A stretch of 7,788 nt of DNA from the NCBI GenBank assembly GCA_020351895.1, contig CP070672.1, positions 1,101,370-1,109,157 of the forward strand. The letters are read 5' to 3'. Below, one piece after another: positions 1-6,178 of this stretch (the first letter of the stretch is position 1; every line of letters begins with the position of its first letter). This stretch comes from Thermoplasmata archaeon. Lineage in GTDB: Archaea > Thermoplasmatota > Thermoplasmata > GCA-020350865. The notes under the pieces are model-generated. The model had not been told where the DNA came from. It saw nothing but the letters and a program-made list of their open reading frames with translations, and made no database searches. The position numbers and the translations under genes were made by a program.

Positions 1-176
1 CTCCATGGATCTTTTTTGAAACCCTCTACTTTGCCCTTCTCATTCAGGTACTGTTCCAATGCACCGGTATTGAGATTTGGCCAGGACTCTGGACTGAAAT
101 AATCCATTGTTCCCTTCTCTATTGCCCTAAGCCCATCTGGAGTGAGAGGCTTACGATAAACAGATTTTATTGGCAT
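1..176 (-). CDS. Hypothetical protein, N-terminal 58 residues (runs off the left edge)
   Basis: An open minus-strand frame starts at an ATG (176-174) and stays open to the window edge. The peptide begins MPIKSVYRKPLTPDG and continues through a stretch rich in Pro, Trp and Glu/Lys, ending near FKKDPW. It has no signal peptide or membrane segment, so the product is probably cytoplasmic. A strong ribosome-binding site (GGGGAGGT on the minus strand, 196-189) lies 12 bases before the ATG, and AT-rich promoter-like DNA lies further upstream, which together support this start. The gene is divergent from the ATPase gene at 370. I do not recognise the family and assign no function. The reading frame and start are fairly secure; the identity is open. 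Confidence 0.72.
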   Translation of the reverse strand, partial: MPIKSVYRKPLTPDGLRAIEKGTMDYFSPESWPNLNTGALEQYLNEKGKVEGFKKDPW

Positions 177-369
177 TTAGGACCCCTTACCTCCCCAAAC
201 GTTCGCAGTACACCCATACGAATACATAAATTTTATTCACTTGTAAAAATAGATATGTATTATAAAAATTTTGATAAATTATTAATACTAATAATGTAAT
301 ATAAAAATTCAATCTGATTTGGATTTCAGGGGGATAGACCCTAACGTAGTACTGGATAAGAGGGAGAAA
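177..369. promoter_or_regulatory. Divergent promoter region between the minus-strand gene and the ATPase gene
   Basis: This 193-base gap has a very AT-rich core (about 217-310). For the rightward ATPase gene the best TATA-like element is AATATAAAA at 298-306, which predicts a transcript start near 330 and a leader of about 40 bases before the ATG at 370. A second similar element, TATTATAAAAA, lies at 258-268. For the leftward gene an AT-rich element at 222-236 (AATAAAATTTATG on the minus strand) is well placed for a start near 203. The words TATAAAAATT (261-270) and ATATAAAAATTC (299-310) form a near-repeat. Element assignments come from position and composition only. Confidence 0.5.
189..196 (-). 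promoter_or_regulatory. Ribosome-binding site of the minus-strand partial gene
   Basis: The minus strand reads GGGGAGGT here, a strong match to the archaeal anti-Shine-Dalgarno sequence, 12 bases ahead of the ATG at 176. It is slightly further away than usual but is the only good candidate and supports that start. Confidence 0.55.
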
Positions 370-3300
370 ATGCATAATCTCGATTTTCAGCCCGAGATGA
401 TTGGACGAGATGACGAACTGAAAGAGCTTCAGCAATATTTGGATAAGGCTGAAAAGGGTCAAGGATATGCTATTTTTATTTCTGGAGAAGCAGGCATTGG
501 AAAAACAAAACTTGTAAATGAGCTGATACAGATTGCTGATTCTAAAGGTTTCCAAATTCTTTTCGGAAACAGCATGTACGAATCCCTTACCCCCTATATG
601 CCCTTTCTGGATGCATTAAAATCTGGGGGCCTGGATTACCTATTTGAGGAAGAGGTGCCCAGGGTCGAAGCAGTTTATCTTGTCACCCATAGTGGTATAC
701 TTATCAAAGAGGTAATGAGAAAAGAGACAAAACTAGAACCAAGCATTTTCGCCTCCATGCTGACTGCTGTGGGAAATTTTGTTAAGGAATCTCTCTCAAG
801 TCTTTCAGAAGGAGAAAAAGAGGGGATTCTAAACACCTTGGGGTATGAGAATCACCGCATTGTTATAGAGAATGGAAAAAATGCGAACCTAGTTGTATTA
901 ATTAAAGGTAGAGAAAATGAGTTTCTCATTGATGATCTATCTAAAACATTCCAAAAGGTGAATAAGTACTATGGAGACGAACTGAGAAAATGGGATGGAA
1001 ATGTAGAGAAAATACAAGGAATCGATAAAATCTTGGAACTTCTAATTATCTCTGGAAAGTACGATGGCATCTATTACGGAAAGAAGGATCCCAAGGCAAG
1101 GAGGGATCTGTTATTCGAAAATGTGTCCATGGGTTTATCCAGATATGCTCAAACTACTCCCATACTCCTTTGTATCGAGGATCTACAATGGGCAGATTCT
1201 TCATCACTGGCATTGATGAATTATATAGCAAGAAATAATAAGAAGACAAGTCTTCTAATTTTGGGCACTTATCGACCAGAGGATATTGCTGGTAAAGAGA
1301 ATGGAGACCATCCTCTTATCAAAACCATGCAAATGATGGATCAAGAGAACTTATGCGAGAAGATAGAGGTACAGAGATTGCTTGAAGATAAGATGGATGA
1401 GTTTATCCATGCAATGTTTGGAGAAACTGATTTTGATGATGATTTCTCCATCCGAATCTACAGGGAAACAGAGGGCAATCCACTATTTTTTATTCAGCTT
1501 CTGAAATTCCTGGTTGAGGAGAAATTAATCGTAAAAGATAACGTCAAATGGAAACTGGCAAAGGATCTAGAAGATGCAAATATTCCCTCAAAGATTTACA
1601 ATGTAATTTTAAGAAGGCTTAACAGGGTTGAAAAGCAGGAGAGAATGATTCTTGATTATGCCTCCGTAATTGGAGAGATATTTTCACCTAATGTACTTTC
1701 TGATTCCATGGATATAGAAAATGTTCTATTGAAGAGTCAATTAGCGAATGTGGAGCAAAAACACAGGTTGATACACCCTCTTAACGGACACTACAAATTC
1801 GATCATGCAAAAATAAAAGAGGTTCTTTATAGCGAAATACCATTTGAATTGAGAAGGGAATATCATGCAATCATCGCAGGTTCCATTGAAAACCTAAATA
1901 AAGATTTTATTGACGATGTCATTGGAGATTTGGCATTTCATTATTATCACTGCAAGTACAAAGATAAGGCTCTTTTTTACCTGTTAAAAGCAACAGAAAA
2001 AGCCAAGGAAGAATATTCAAATGAAGTAGCAATAAAATTCTATAAACAGGCTTTGGAGTTTGAAGATGATGATAAAAAGAGAATGAAAATATTCGAATCA
2101 ATGGGGGATATCTACCGCATAATCGGAGAATATGATAAAAGCACGGAATCTTTCAAAAGTGCCTTGGAATTGACAGAAGATAAAAAGAGAAAGGCCGAGA
2201 ACATCGCAAAGATCGGAGGAGTTTTCGAGAGACAAGGAGAGATCAATGAAGCCATTAGGATATCTCATGAATCATTGATCTTTGTTGATGGTGAAGATTG
2301 TAAAGAAGAGGCACTTGCCTTGAGAAACATTGGCGTTTCGCATTGGCATAAAGGAGAGCTTTCGAAAGCTCATGAGTTCTTGGAAAAGAGCATACAAATC
2401 AGAGAGAAAATCGATGACCGAGAGGGTTTGATTACATGTCTTGTCGACAAAGGCAGGGTTCATAAGGCGGGGGGAGAATATGATGAGGCTATGGAGCTTT
2501 TCGAAAAAGCCTTGGGAATGTCCAAAAAAATCGATGATCAGGCAGGAATTGCTTTCTCCCTTAGGAACATCGGGACCATTCACCACATGATAGGAGATCG
2601 CCACAAAGCTGTTGAGTATTATCAAAGAAGTCTGGAATTGGAAGAAAAAATCGGTAATCAATCGAATATCGCTTTATGTTATTACAATATTGCTAATGCA
2701 CTCGGCGGAATGGTAGAAACTGAAGAGTATAAAGCATATCAAAAGAAAAGCATGAACATATGTAAAAAGATTGGAGATAAGGAAGGTATTGCAAGGTTTG
2801 TTGATGGGGGGAGGGAGTACTCTAGTCAAGAAGGTTATGATAAAGCCATTGAGGACATGAAGGAGGACCTTAGATTCTGCGAGAGGTACGGATTAGCGCA
2901 TCAAAAAACGTGGAAAACTTTGGCTTTGGCCGGTATGTATTATAATAACGGAGATTTCGAAGGTGGAAAAAAATACCTCACGCAAGCTCTGGAGTTATCC
3001 AAAGAGTATGGCTTCAAAGATATCACAGCAGGTGCATTGGTCCGGTTCGGGAGGTATTATAAAGAAAAAAAGCGATGGAATGAATCCATTGAGTATTTTA
3101 ATAAAGCTCTTAAAATTGTAAATGAAATAGGAATGATAGGTAGTGTGGGTGGCACTCACTTCGAGTTAGGATTGATTTGCAAGGAAAAAGGAGAAATTGA
3201 GAGGGCAAAAATCCATCTGAACAAGGCACTTGAAATTTTTGAGGGATTCAATATAGAGATAAAAGTAGAAGAAATTAGGGAAGCACTTAAAGATTTATGA
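370..3300 (+). CDS. STAND/AAA_16-like ATPase with inserted profilin-fold-like domain and C-terminal TPR superhelix
   Basis: A 976-residue cytoplasmic protein, probably an ATP-driven signalling switch or scaffold. From the ATG: a lead-in IGRDDEL (the conserved start of the AAA_16/MalT-type ATPase domain), Walker A GEAGIGKT (39-46), Walker B LLCIEDLQWAD (266-276), sensor-1-like GTYRPED (299-305), EGNPLFF (368-374), a winged-helix-like middle region, then about ten TPR units with a 40-residue period (about 518-973), recognisable by repeated A/G-x-G-x-x-x-x-x-x-G-E patterns. Walker A and B are about 220 residues apart, longer than usual. The extra segment (about 99-237) looks like a longin/roadblock domain. 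There is no C-terminal DNA-binding domain, so it is not a MalT/LAL-type transcription factor. The frame stays open back to a TTG at 319, but that has no ribosome-binding site; the ATG at 370 follows GAGGGAG. A GTPase gene follows after 36 bases. Its DNA is visibly AT-richer than that gene. Family call strong, function inferred. Confidence 0.9.
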   Translation: MHNLDFQPEMIGRDDELKELQQYLDKAEKGQGYAIFISGEAGIGKTKLVNELIQIADSKGFQILFGNSMYESLTPYMPFLDALKSGGLDYLFEEEVPRVEAVYLVTHSGILIKEVMRKETKLEPSIFASMLTAVGNFVKESLSSLSEGEKEGILNTLGYENHRIVIENGKNANLVVLIKGRENEFLIDDLSKTFQKVNKYYGDELRKWDGNVEKIQGIDKILELLIISGKYDGIYYGKKDPKARRDLLFENVSMGLSRYAQTTPILLCIEDLQWADSSSLALMNYIARNNKKTSLLILGTYRPEDIAGKENGDHPLIKTMQMMDQENLCEKIEVQRLLEDKMDEFIHAMFGETDFDDDFSIRIYRETEGNPLFFIQLLKFLVEEKLIVKDNVKWKLAKDLEDANIPSKIYNVILRRLNRVEKQERMILDYASVIGEIFSPNVLSDSMDIENVLLKSQLANVEQKHRLIHPLNGHYKFDHAKIKEVLYSEIPFELRREYHAIIAGSIENLNKDFIDDVIGDLAFHYYHCKYKDKALFYLLKATEKAKEEYSNEVAIKFYKQALEFEDDDKKRMKIFESMGDIYRIIGEYDKSTESFKSALELTEDKKRKAENIAKIGGVFERQGEINEAIRISHESLIFVDGEDCKEEALALRNIGVSHWHKGELSKAHEFLEKSIQIREKIDDREGLITCLVDKGRVHKAGGEYDEAMELFEKALGMSKKIDDQAGIAFSLRNIGTIHHMIGDRHKAVEYYQRSLELEEKIGNQSNIALCYYNIANALGGMVETEEYKAYQKKSMNICKKIGDKEGIARFVDGGREYSSQEGYDKAIEDMKEDLRFCERYGLAHQKTWKTLALAGMYYNNGDFEGGKKYLTQALELSKEYGFKDITAGALVRFGRYYKEKKRWNESIEYFNKALKIVNEIGMIGSVGGTHFELGLICKEKGEIERAKIHLNKALEIFEGFNIEIKVEEIREALKDL

Positions 3301-3327
3301 AGATGTAATGGTATTACCATCAGGATA

Positions 3328-3332
3328 GGTGA
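3328..3332 (+). promoter_or_regulatory. GGTGA ribosome-binding site deciding a TTG start
   Basis: GGTGA, the classic archaeal Shine-Dalgarno core, lies 4 bases before TTG at 3337. A TAG stop (3334-3336) directly precedes that TTG in the same frame, so the gene cannot start further upstream. Starting at the next in-frame ATG would remove the P-loop. Confidence 0.8.
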
Positions 3333-3336
3333 ATAG

Positions 3337-4212
3337 TTGCAACTGAGAAAAAAAATCGTTCTACTTGGAGACAGCGCCGTGGGTAAAACCAGCCTCATCA
3401 GAAAGTATGTCTTCGATCAATTTGAAGATGCTTACATAAGCACAATTGGAACAAAGACCACAATGAAAGAGATTAAGATTCCTGGCACCAAGGAGGAAAT
3501 CGACCTCGTCCTGTTGATATGGGACATCATAGGCAGAGAGGGATATCACGCACTTCACGCAAGGAGCTTCGTGGGAGTTGAAGGCGCAATACTGGTTGCA
3601 GATCTCACAAGAAAGGAGACCCTGTACAGCCTGGAGAGGTATTGGGTACCCTCCCTGTTCAAGGTGGTGGAATCAGTGCCTTTGATATTTGTATGCAACA
3701 AGTACGACCTCAAGGGACAGTTTGAATTCGAGTTTGAGGAGCTTTCAGATATAGCCTCAAGGTACAACACAGGATTCAAAAAAGACCTACCAGAACCGCT
3801 GTCAACAGATTATGTGACAAGTGCCAAGACGGGTAAGAATGTTGATAGGGCATTTGAGAGTCTCGGACATCTTATGGTATTGGACATAGAGCCTGCTGAT
3901 CCAGTGAAAGAGCTCTATGAAAGCTTGATCGCACAGAGCGTGAAGAGGTCTTCTGACGATAAAACACCAATCGGTGTTCTGGACACCATCCTAGTGGAAT
4001 TCTGCCAGGGTTTTGTGGATTCAAGATTGGCCATGCTCATAATACGCCAGGAAATTGCCAGGGCTGGAATCGATATAAGAAGCCCGGCCAAAGAAGGTAT
4101 CTTCAAGTTCATAGAGTACCTTGCAGAGGCTGAGACCGAATTTCTGGATAAAAAGACCGTTTTATCCAATTTCAAAAATAGAATGGATTTGGCTAAAACC
4201 ATAGAAAGGTAA
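3337..4212 (+). CDS. Rab/Ras-like small GTPase with C-terminal helical extension
   Basis: A 291-residue GTP-binding switch protein. G1 is GDSAVGKT (11-18), the G2 threonine is T36 in STIG, G3 is WDIIGRE (62-68), G4 is NKYD (121-124) and G5 is SAK (162-164), in the order and spacing of Rab/Ras proteins. The G3 motif has Arg67 where the catalytic Gln of WDTAGQE normally sits, suggesting slow intrinsic hydrolysis or help from a partner. The G domain ends near residue 185. About 105 further residues form a charged, probably helical domain (AGIDIRSPAKEG about 243-254) that I do not recognise and that ordinary Rab proteins lack. There is no C-terminal cysteine, so it is not prenylated, and no membrane segment. 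It starts with TTG behind GGTGA and probably shares a transcript with the upstream ATPase gene (36-base gap). The ATPase or its inserted domain is a plausible GTPase partner, which is an inference. Confidence 0.93.
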   Translation: MQLRKKIVLLGDSAVGKTSLIRKYVFDQFEDAYISTIGTKTTMKEIKIPGTKEEIDLVLLIWDIIGREGYHALHARSFVGVEGAILVADLTRKETLYSLERYWVPSLFKVVESVPLIFVCNKYDLKGQFEFEFEELSDIASRYNTGFKKDLPEPLSTDYVTSAKTGKNVDRAFESLGHLMVLDIEPADPVKELYESLIAQSVKRSSDDKTPIGVLDTILVEFCQGFVDSRLAMLIIRQEIARAGIDIRSPAKEGIFKFIEYLAEAETEFLDKKTVLSNFKNRMDLAKTIER

Positions 4213-4226
4213 TCGATCCAGCATGT

Positions 4227-4239
4227 ATTTTTTATTTTA
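4227..4239 (+). terminator. T-rich terminator after the ATPase-GTPase unit
   Basis: A run of ATTTTTTATTTTA starts 14 bases after the GTPase stop, with no clear stem before it. Archaeal RNA polymerase commonly terminates at such T-rich stretches. It fits the end of the two-gene unit and lies before the next promoter at 4284. Confidence 0.55.
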
Positions 4240-4256
4240 ATCTTCGCCTATAATGA

Positions 4257-4282
4257 CCTTGTGGCCCATTGTGGCCACAAGG
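4257..4282. promoter_or_regulatory. Operator-like inverted and tandem repeat abutting the TATA box
   Basis: CCTTGTGGCC (4257-4266) and GGCCACAAGG (4273-4282) are perfect 10-base inverted arms around a 6-base spacer. The same stretch also reads as two direct copies of TTGTGGCC (4259-4266 and 4269-4276) exactly 10 bases, or one helical turn, apart. It ends 1 base before the TATA box, over the expected BRE, so a bound protein would block TBP/TFB. A weaker version lies at the same place ahead of the gene at 6565. Ribbon-helix-helix proteins often bind such phased sites, and one is encoded at 6179. Confidence 0.6.
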
Positions 4283-4283
4283 G

Positions 4284-4291
4284 TATTTAAA
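4284..4291 (+). promoter_or_regulatory. TATA box of the beta-helix gene
   Basis: TATTTAAA here, aligned with TATATAAA in the second copy, is a good archaeal TATA box. Its position predicts transcription starting near 4313-4318, giving a leader of about 100 bases before the ATG at 4416, unusually long for an archaeal gene. Confidence 0.65.
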
Positions 4292-4333
4292 GAACGGGTG
4301 TAAAGAATTTTTTTTCGGATTGAATTGTAAATC

Positions 4334-4409
4334 TTCCTCGGAAATTGTGGTCATATGTGTTCACATAATTTTATCATATGATTCACGATATGATTCTGCA
4401 TTGGAGGAA
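4334..4409 (+). promoter_or_regulatory. Leader element able to hide the ribosome-binding site, copy A
   Basis: UUCCUC (4334-4339) is a perfect complement of GAGGAA (4404-4409), which contains most of the GGAGG ribosome-binding site at 4403-4407 (8 bases before the ATG). Between them lie a small hairpin TATGTG-TT-CACATA (4354-4367) and the perfect palindrome ATCATATGAT (4373-4382). The anti-SD/SD pair and the TGTG-TT-CACA core are kept in the second copy; the ATCATATGAT palindrome is not. A translational switch is an inference. Confidence 0.45.
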
Positions 4410-4415
4410 TTTAAA

Positions 4416-5945
4416 ATGAAAAGAAGAAGCTTAAGCATATTTTTGTGTCTCTTGATGTTGGCTGCTGTTTTCGCAACAGTGCCAATGTGTGTGAGTGCAT
4501 CAAATACGATATACATCAGACCGGACGGTAGTGTGGATCCTGCATCCGCTCCAATCCAAGTTCAAGACGATGAGTACACGCTGACAGCGGACATATATGA
4601 ATTCATCCACATCCAGAGATCAGGGATAACACTACTTGGAGGTGGTTACACCATCCAGGGTTCAGGAACAGGTTTCGGAGTGCTTCTTGAGAGCGTTTCG
4701 GACGTGACCCTAAAGGATCTGATAGTGAAAGGATTCGATCAAGGCATTGAACTGGATCATTCGGATCACAATACAATCATTGAATGCATAGCCACTGAAA
4801 GCGCCACAAACGGAATTAGACTCAGTGCCTCCAGCTTCAACATAATAACGAAGAACGATGTGTATTCAAACAACTGGGACGGTATCGTGTTGCGAAAAGT
4901 TAGCGGCATCGGATCTTCCGACAATCTCATCACCGACAACAAGGCATATAACAACTACGTCGCAGGTATTCGAATCCGGGATAATCAAGATCAGCGGAAT
5001 TCGATATCAGAGAACACTGTCTATGGACAAATGTATGGAATCTGGGTCATGGCGGGTGATTACAGCAAAGTCGAGAAGAACATCGCATACCAGAATAGCG
5101 AGGCTGGGATATACTTCACCGGGATGCCATACGGCTTGCTGGAGAACAATCTCGCCTACCAGAATAGCAAGGAAGGTATATTCTGCTGGGGAATACAATA
5201 CAGTGTTGTGAGAGAGAATACTATCCAAGAGAACGGTGAGCGAGGCTTGATGATCAGAGCGGGAATTTACAGCACATACGAGCAGAACACTATATTGAAT
5301 AACAAAATTGGTATTGGCTTCAGAAGGGGTGCCACCGGTCATAATTTGATCCAACAAAACTGGGTTCAAGGCCATGAGATAGGATTGAACATCTTTGACA
5401 AGGCTCGTAACAATAATGTCGTAACCATGAACACGTTCACGCAATGCGATATCGGGGCCGTCTTGGATTCCACGTCAAGTGTCACTTACCTGCATCACAA
5501 CAAGTTCATCGACAACTCGGCTGGGGCATATGACGACGGTGCAAACATCTGGGACGACGATACAGGTGAGGGCAACTTTTGGAGCGACTATACAGGCCTC
5601 GACAACGGAGATGGTGGAAGGATTCCAGACGATGGTGTCGGGGATACAGACATTCCCCATGCGGGAGTCGACTGGTATCCACTAATGGATCCATGGGGAC
5701 CTGATGACGAGGTAGAGAAAATCATTGAAAACATTGAAGAGATGGGATTACCACATGGTATTGAGAACAGTCTTATATCAAAATTGAAAAACGCGATAAA
5801 ATCCATTATCAAGGATCAATCCTCCGCATCCGGTCAACTTGGGGCTTTTATAAACGAGGTAAATGCCCAGAGTGGAAAGAAGCTCACTGTTGAACAAGCG
5901 AATGATCTGATTACAGCTGCCGAGAATATATTGGCAATGATATAA
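4416..5945 (+). CDS. Secreted right-handed beta-helix (NosD/PbH1-type) protein with FIMAH-like C-terminus
   Basis: A 509-residue exported protein. Residues 1-28 form a Sec signal peptide: MKRR, a Leu/Ala-rich core, and VSA before Ser29. Residues about 60-375 are consecutive 22-24 residue PbH1 rungs with repeated N-x-x-Y-x-N and GI hydrophobic pairs, as in NosD/CASH surface proteins or polysaccharide-binding beta-helices. A cap follows with GNFWSDY, GDGGRIPDDGVGDT and DWYPLM (386-424), an Asp/Gly-rich motif typical of archaeal NosD-like proteins. Residues about 440-509 (MGLPHGIENSL to GKKLTVEQANDLI) match the FIMAH-type helical domain as I remember it. There is no C-terminal membrane anchor, so it is probably released or loosely surface-bound. 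The frame is open back to 4269, but the start at 4416 follows GGAGG and gives the signal peptide, whereas the longer version has none. No catalytic residues can be assigned. Substrate unknown. Confidence 0.9.
   Translation: MKRRSLSIFLCLLMLAAVFATVPMCVSASNTIYIRPDGSVDPASAPIQVQDDEYTLTADIYEFIHIQRSGITLLGGGYTIQGSGTGFGVLLESVSDVTLKDLIVKGFDQGIELDHSDHNTIIECIATESATNGIRLSASSFNIITKNDVYSNNWDGIVLRKVSGIGSSDNLITDNKAYNNYVAGIRIRDNQDQRNSISENTVYGQMYGIWVMAGDYSKVEKNIAYQNSEAGIYFTGMPYGLLENNLAYQNSKEGIFCWGIQYSVVRENTIQENGERGLMIRAGIYSTYEQNTILNNKIGIGFRRGATGHNLIQQNWVQGHEIGLNIFDKARNNNVVTMNTFTQCDIGAVLDSTSSVTYLHHNKFIDNSAGAYDDGANIWDDDTGEGNFWSDYTGLDNGDGGRIPDDGVGDTDIPHAGVDWYPLMDPWGPDDEVEKIIENIEEMGLPHGIENSLISKLKNAIKSIIKDQSSASGQLGAFINEVNAQSGKKLTVEQANDLITAAENILAMI
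5076..5283 (+). repeat. Internal coding repeat of beta-helix rungs
   Basis: Successive rungs are still visible at DNA level: CATACCAGAATAGCGAGG (from 5086) and CCTACCAGAATAGCAAGG (from 5155) are nearly identical and 69 bases (one 23-residue coil) apart. The next rungs (N-T-I-Q-E-N, N-T-I-L-N-N) keep the pattern at protein level only. This indicates growth by tandem duplication of rungs. Confidence 0.6.
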
Positions 5946-6178
5946 GTGACAATTACTGGTAGTTGAGAATCTTTCAAAGACTATAATAGAAATCAGCGAC
6001 CGCCAAATCGTGATACATAAAGCCTGAATTTCAAAACCTGAAAGAAAAGACTACAATAATCTTGTTTCAGTCTTAATTATGTAAAAAGCCATGCCCACTT
6101 CGATTCTAGTCCCTACAAGAAAGCAGTGAATCCCAAAATCCGATCCAAAACACCAAAGGTGTTATTGGGGATAGGCAC
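5946..6178. other. Intergenic region with short repeats, no gene seen
   Basis: No convincing frame is present on either strand; the longest plus-strand stretch from an ATG is 12 codons (6091). AAAGACTAYAATA occurs twice, at 5976-5988 and 6046-6058. AAGACT (6047-6052) and AGTCTT (6069-6074) could form a weak 6-base stem before an A/T-rich stretch, possibly helping to end the beta-helix transcript. No strong TATA box for the small regulator is obvious; the least bad candidate is TTAATTATGT at 6073-6082. The only robust structure is the hairpin at 6145-6168. Confidence 0.5.
6145..6168 (+). promoter_or_regulatory. Hairpin overlapping the ribosome-binding site of the small regulator
   Basis: CCAAAACACC (6145-6154), loop AAA, and GGTGTTATTGG (6158-6168) form a 10-bp stem with a single bulged A (6164). 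The 3' arm supplies the first two Gs of GGGGA (6167-6171), the only ribosome-binding site candidate for the ATG at 6179. The inner CACC-AAA-GGTG is also a symmetric DNA site, so it could instead be an operator. Confidence 0.5.

Larger units (their letters stand above)
4261..4415 (+). repeat. Duplicated promoter-leader block, copy A
   Basis: Aligned without gaps to copy B at a constant offset of 2149 bases, 128 of 160 positions agree over 4261-4420 by hand count. Fully conserved stretches include TCACATAATT (4361-4370) and ATTCACGATA (4381-4390); the least conserved part is 4371-4380. The block covers the right part of the operator-like repeat, the TATA box, a T-run of 8 (4308-4315), the leader and the ribosome-binding site. 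Similarity stretches weakly into the signal-peptide codons. The downstream mature proteins are unrelated. Confidence 0.85.

Noticed and set aside
319..369. Upstream TTG start for the ATPase gene
   Set aside because: No ribosome-binding site precedes it and the 17 extra residues match nothing recognisable. The ATG at 370 has GAGGGAG just upstream and begins right before the conserved IGRDDEL. The longer form cannot be excluded.
187..555. 122-codon minus-strand open frame
   Set aside because: It crosses the AT-rich divergent promoter region and the start of the ATPase gene. Its product is Phe/Ile/Leu-rich, as expected from AT-rich antisense DNA, with no recognisable domain.
4269..4415. 49-codon N-terminal extension of the beta-helix protein
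   Set aside because: It would translate the promoter and leader shared with the other gene and bury the signal peptide inside the protein. The ATG at 4416 has GGAGG at the right distance.
5007..5444. 145-codon minus-strand open frame inside the beta-helix gene
   Set aside because: It lies wholly antisense to a well-supported gene, lacks a ribosome-binding site and a recognisable domain, and overlaps the repetitive rungs that easily yield long shadow frames.
6047..6074. Possible terminator stem AAGACT/AGTCTT
   Set aside because: Only 6 bp with a 16-base loop and no T-tract directly after it; too weak for a separate feature.
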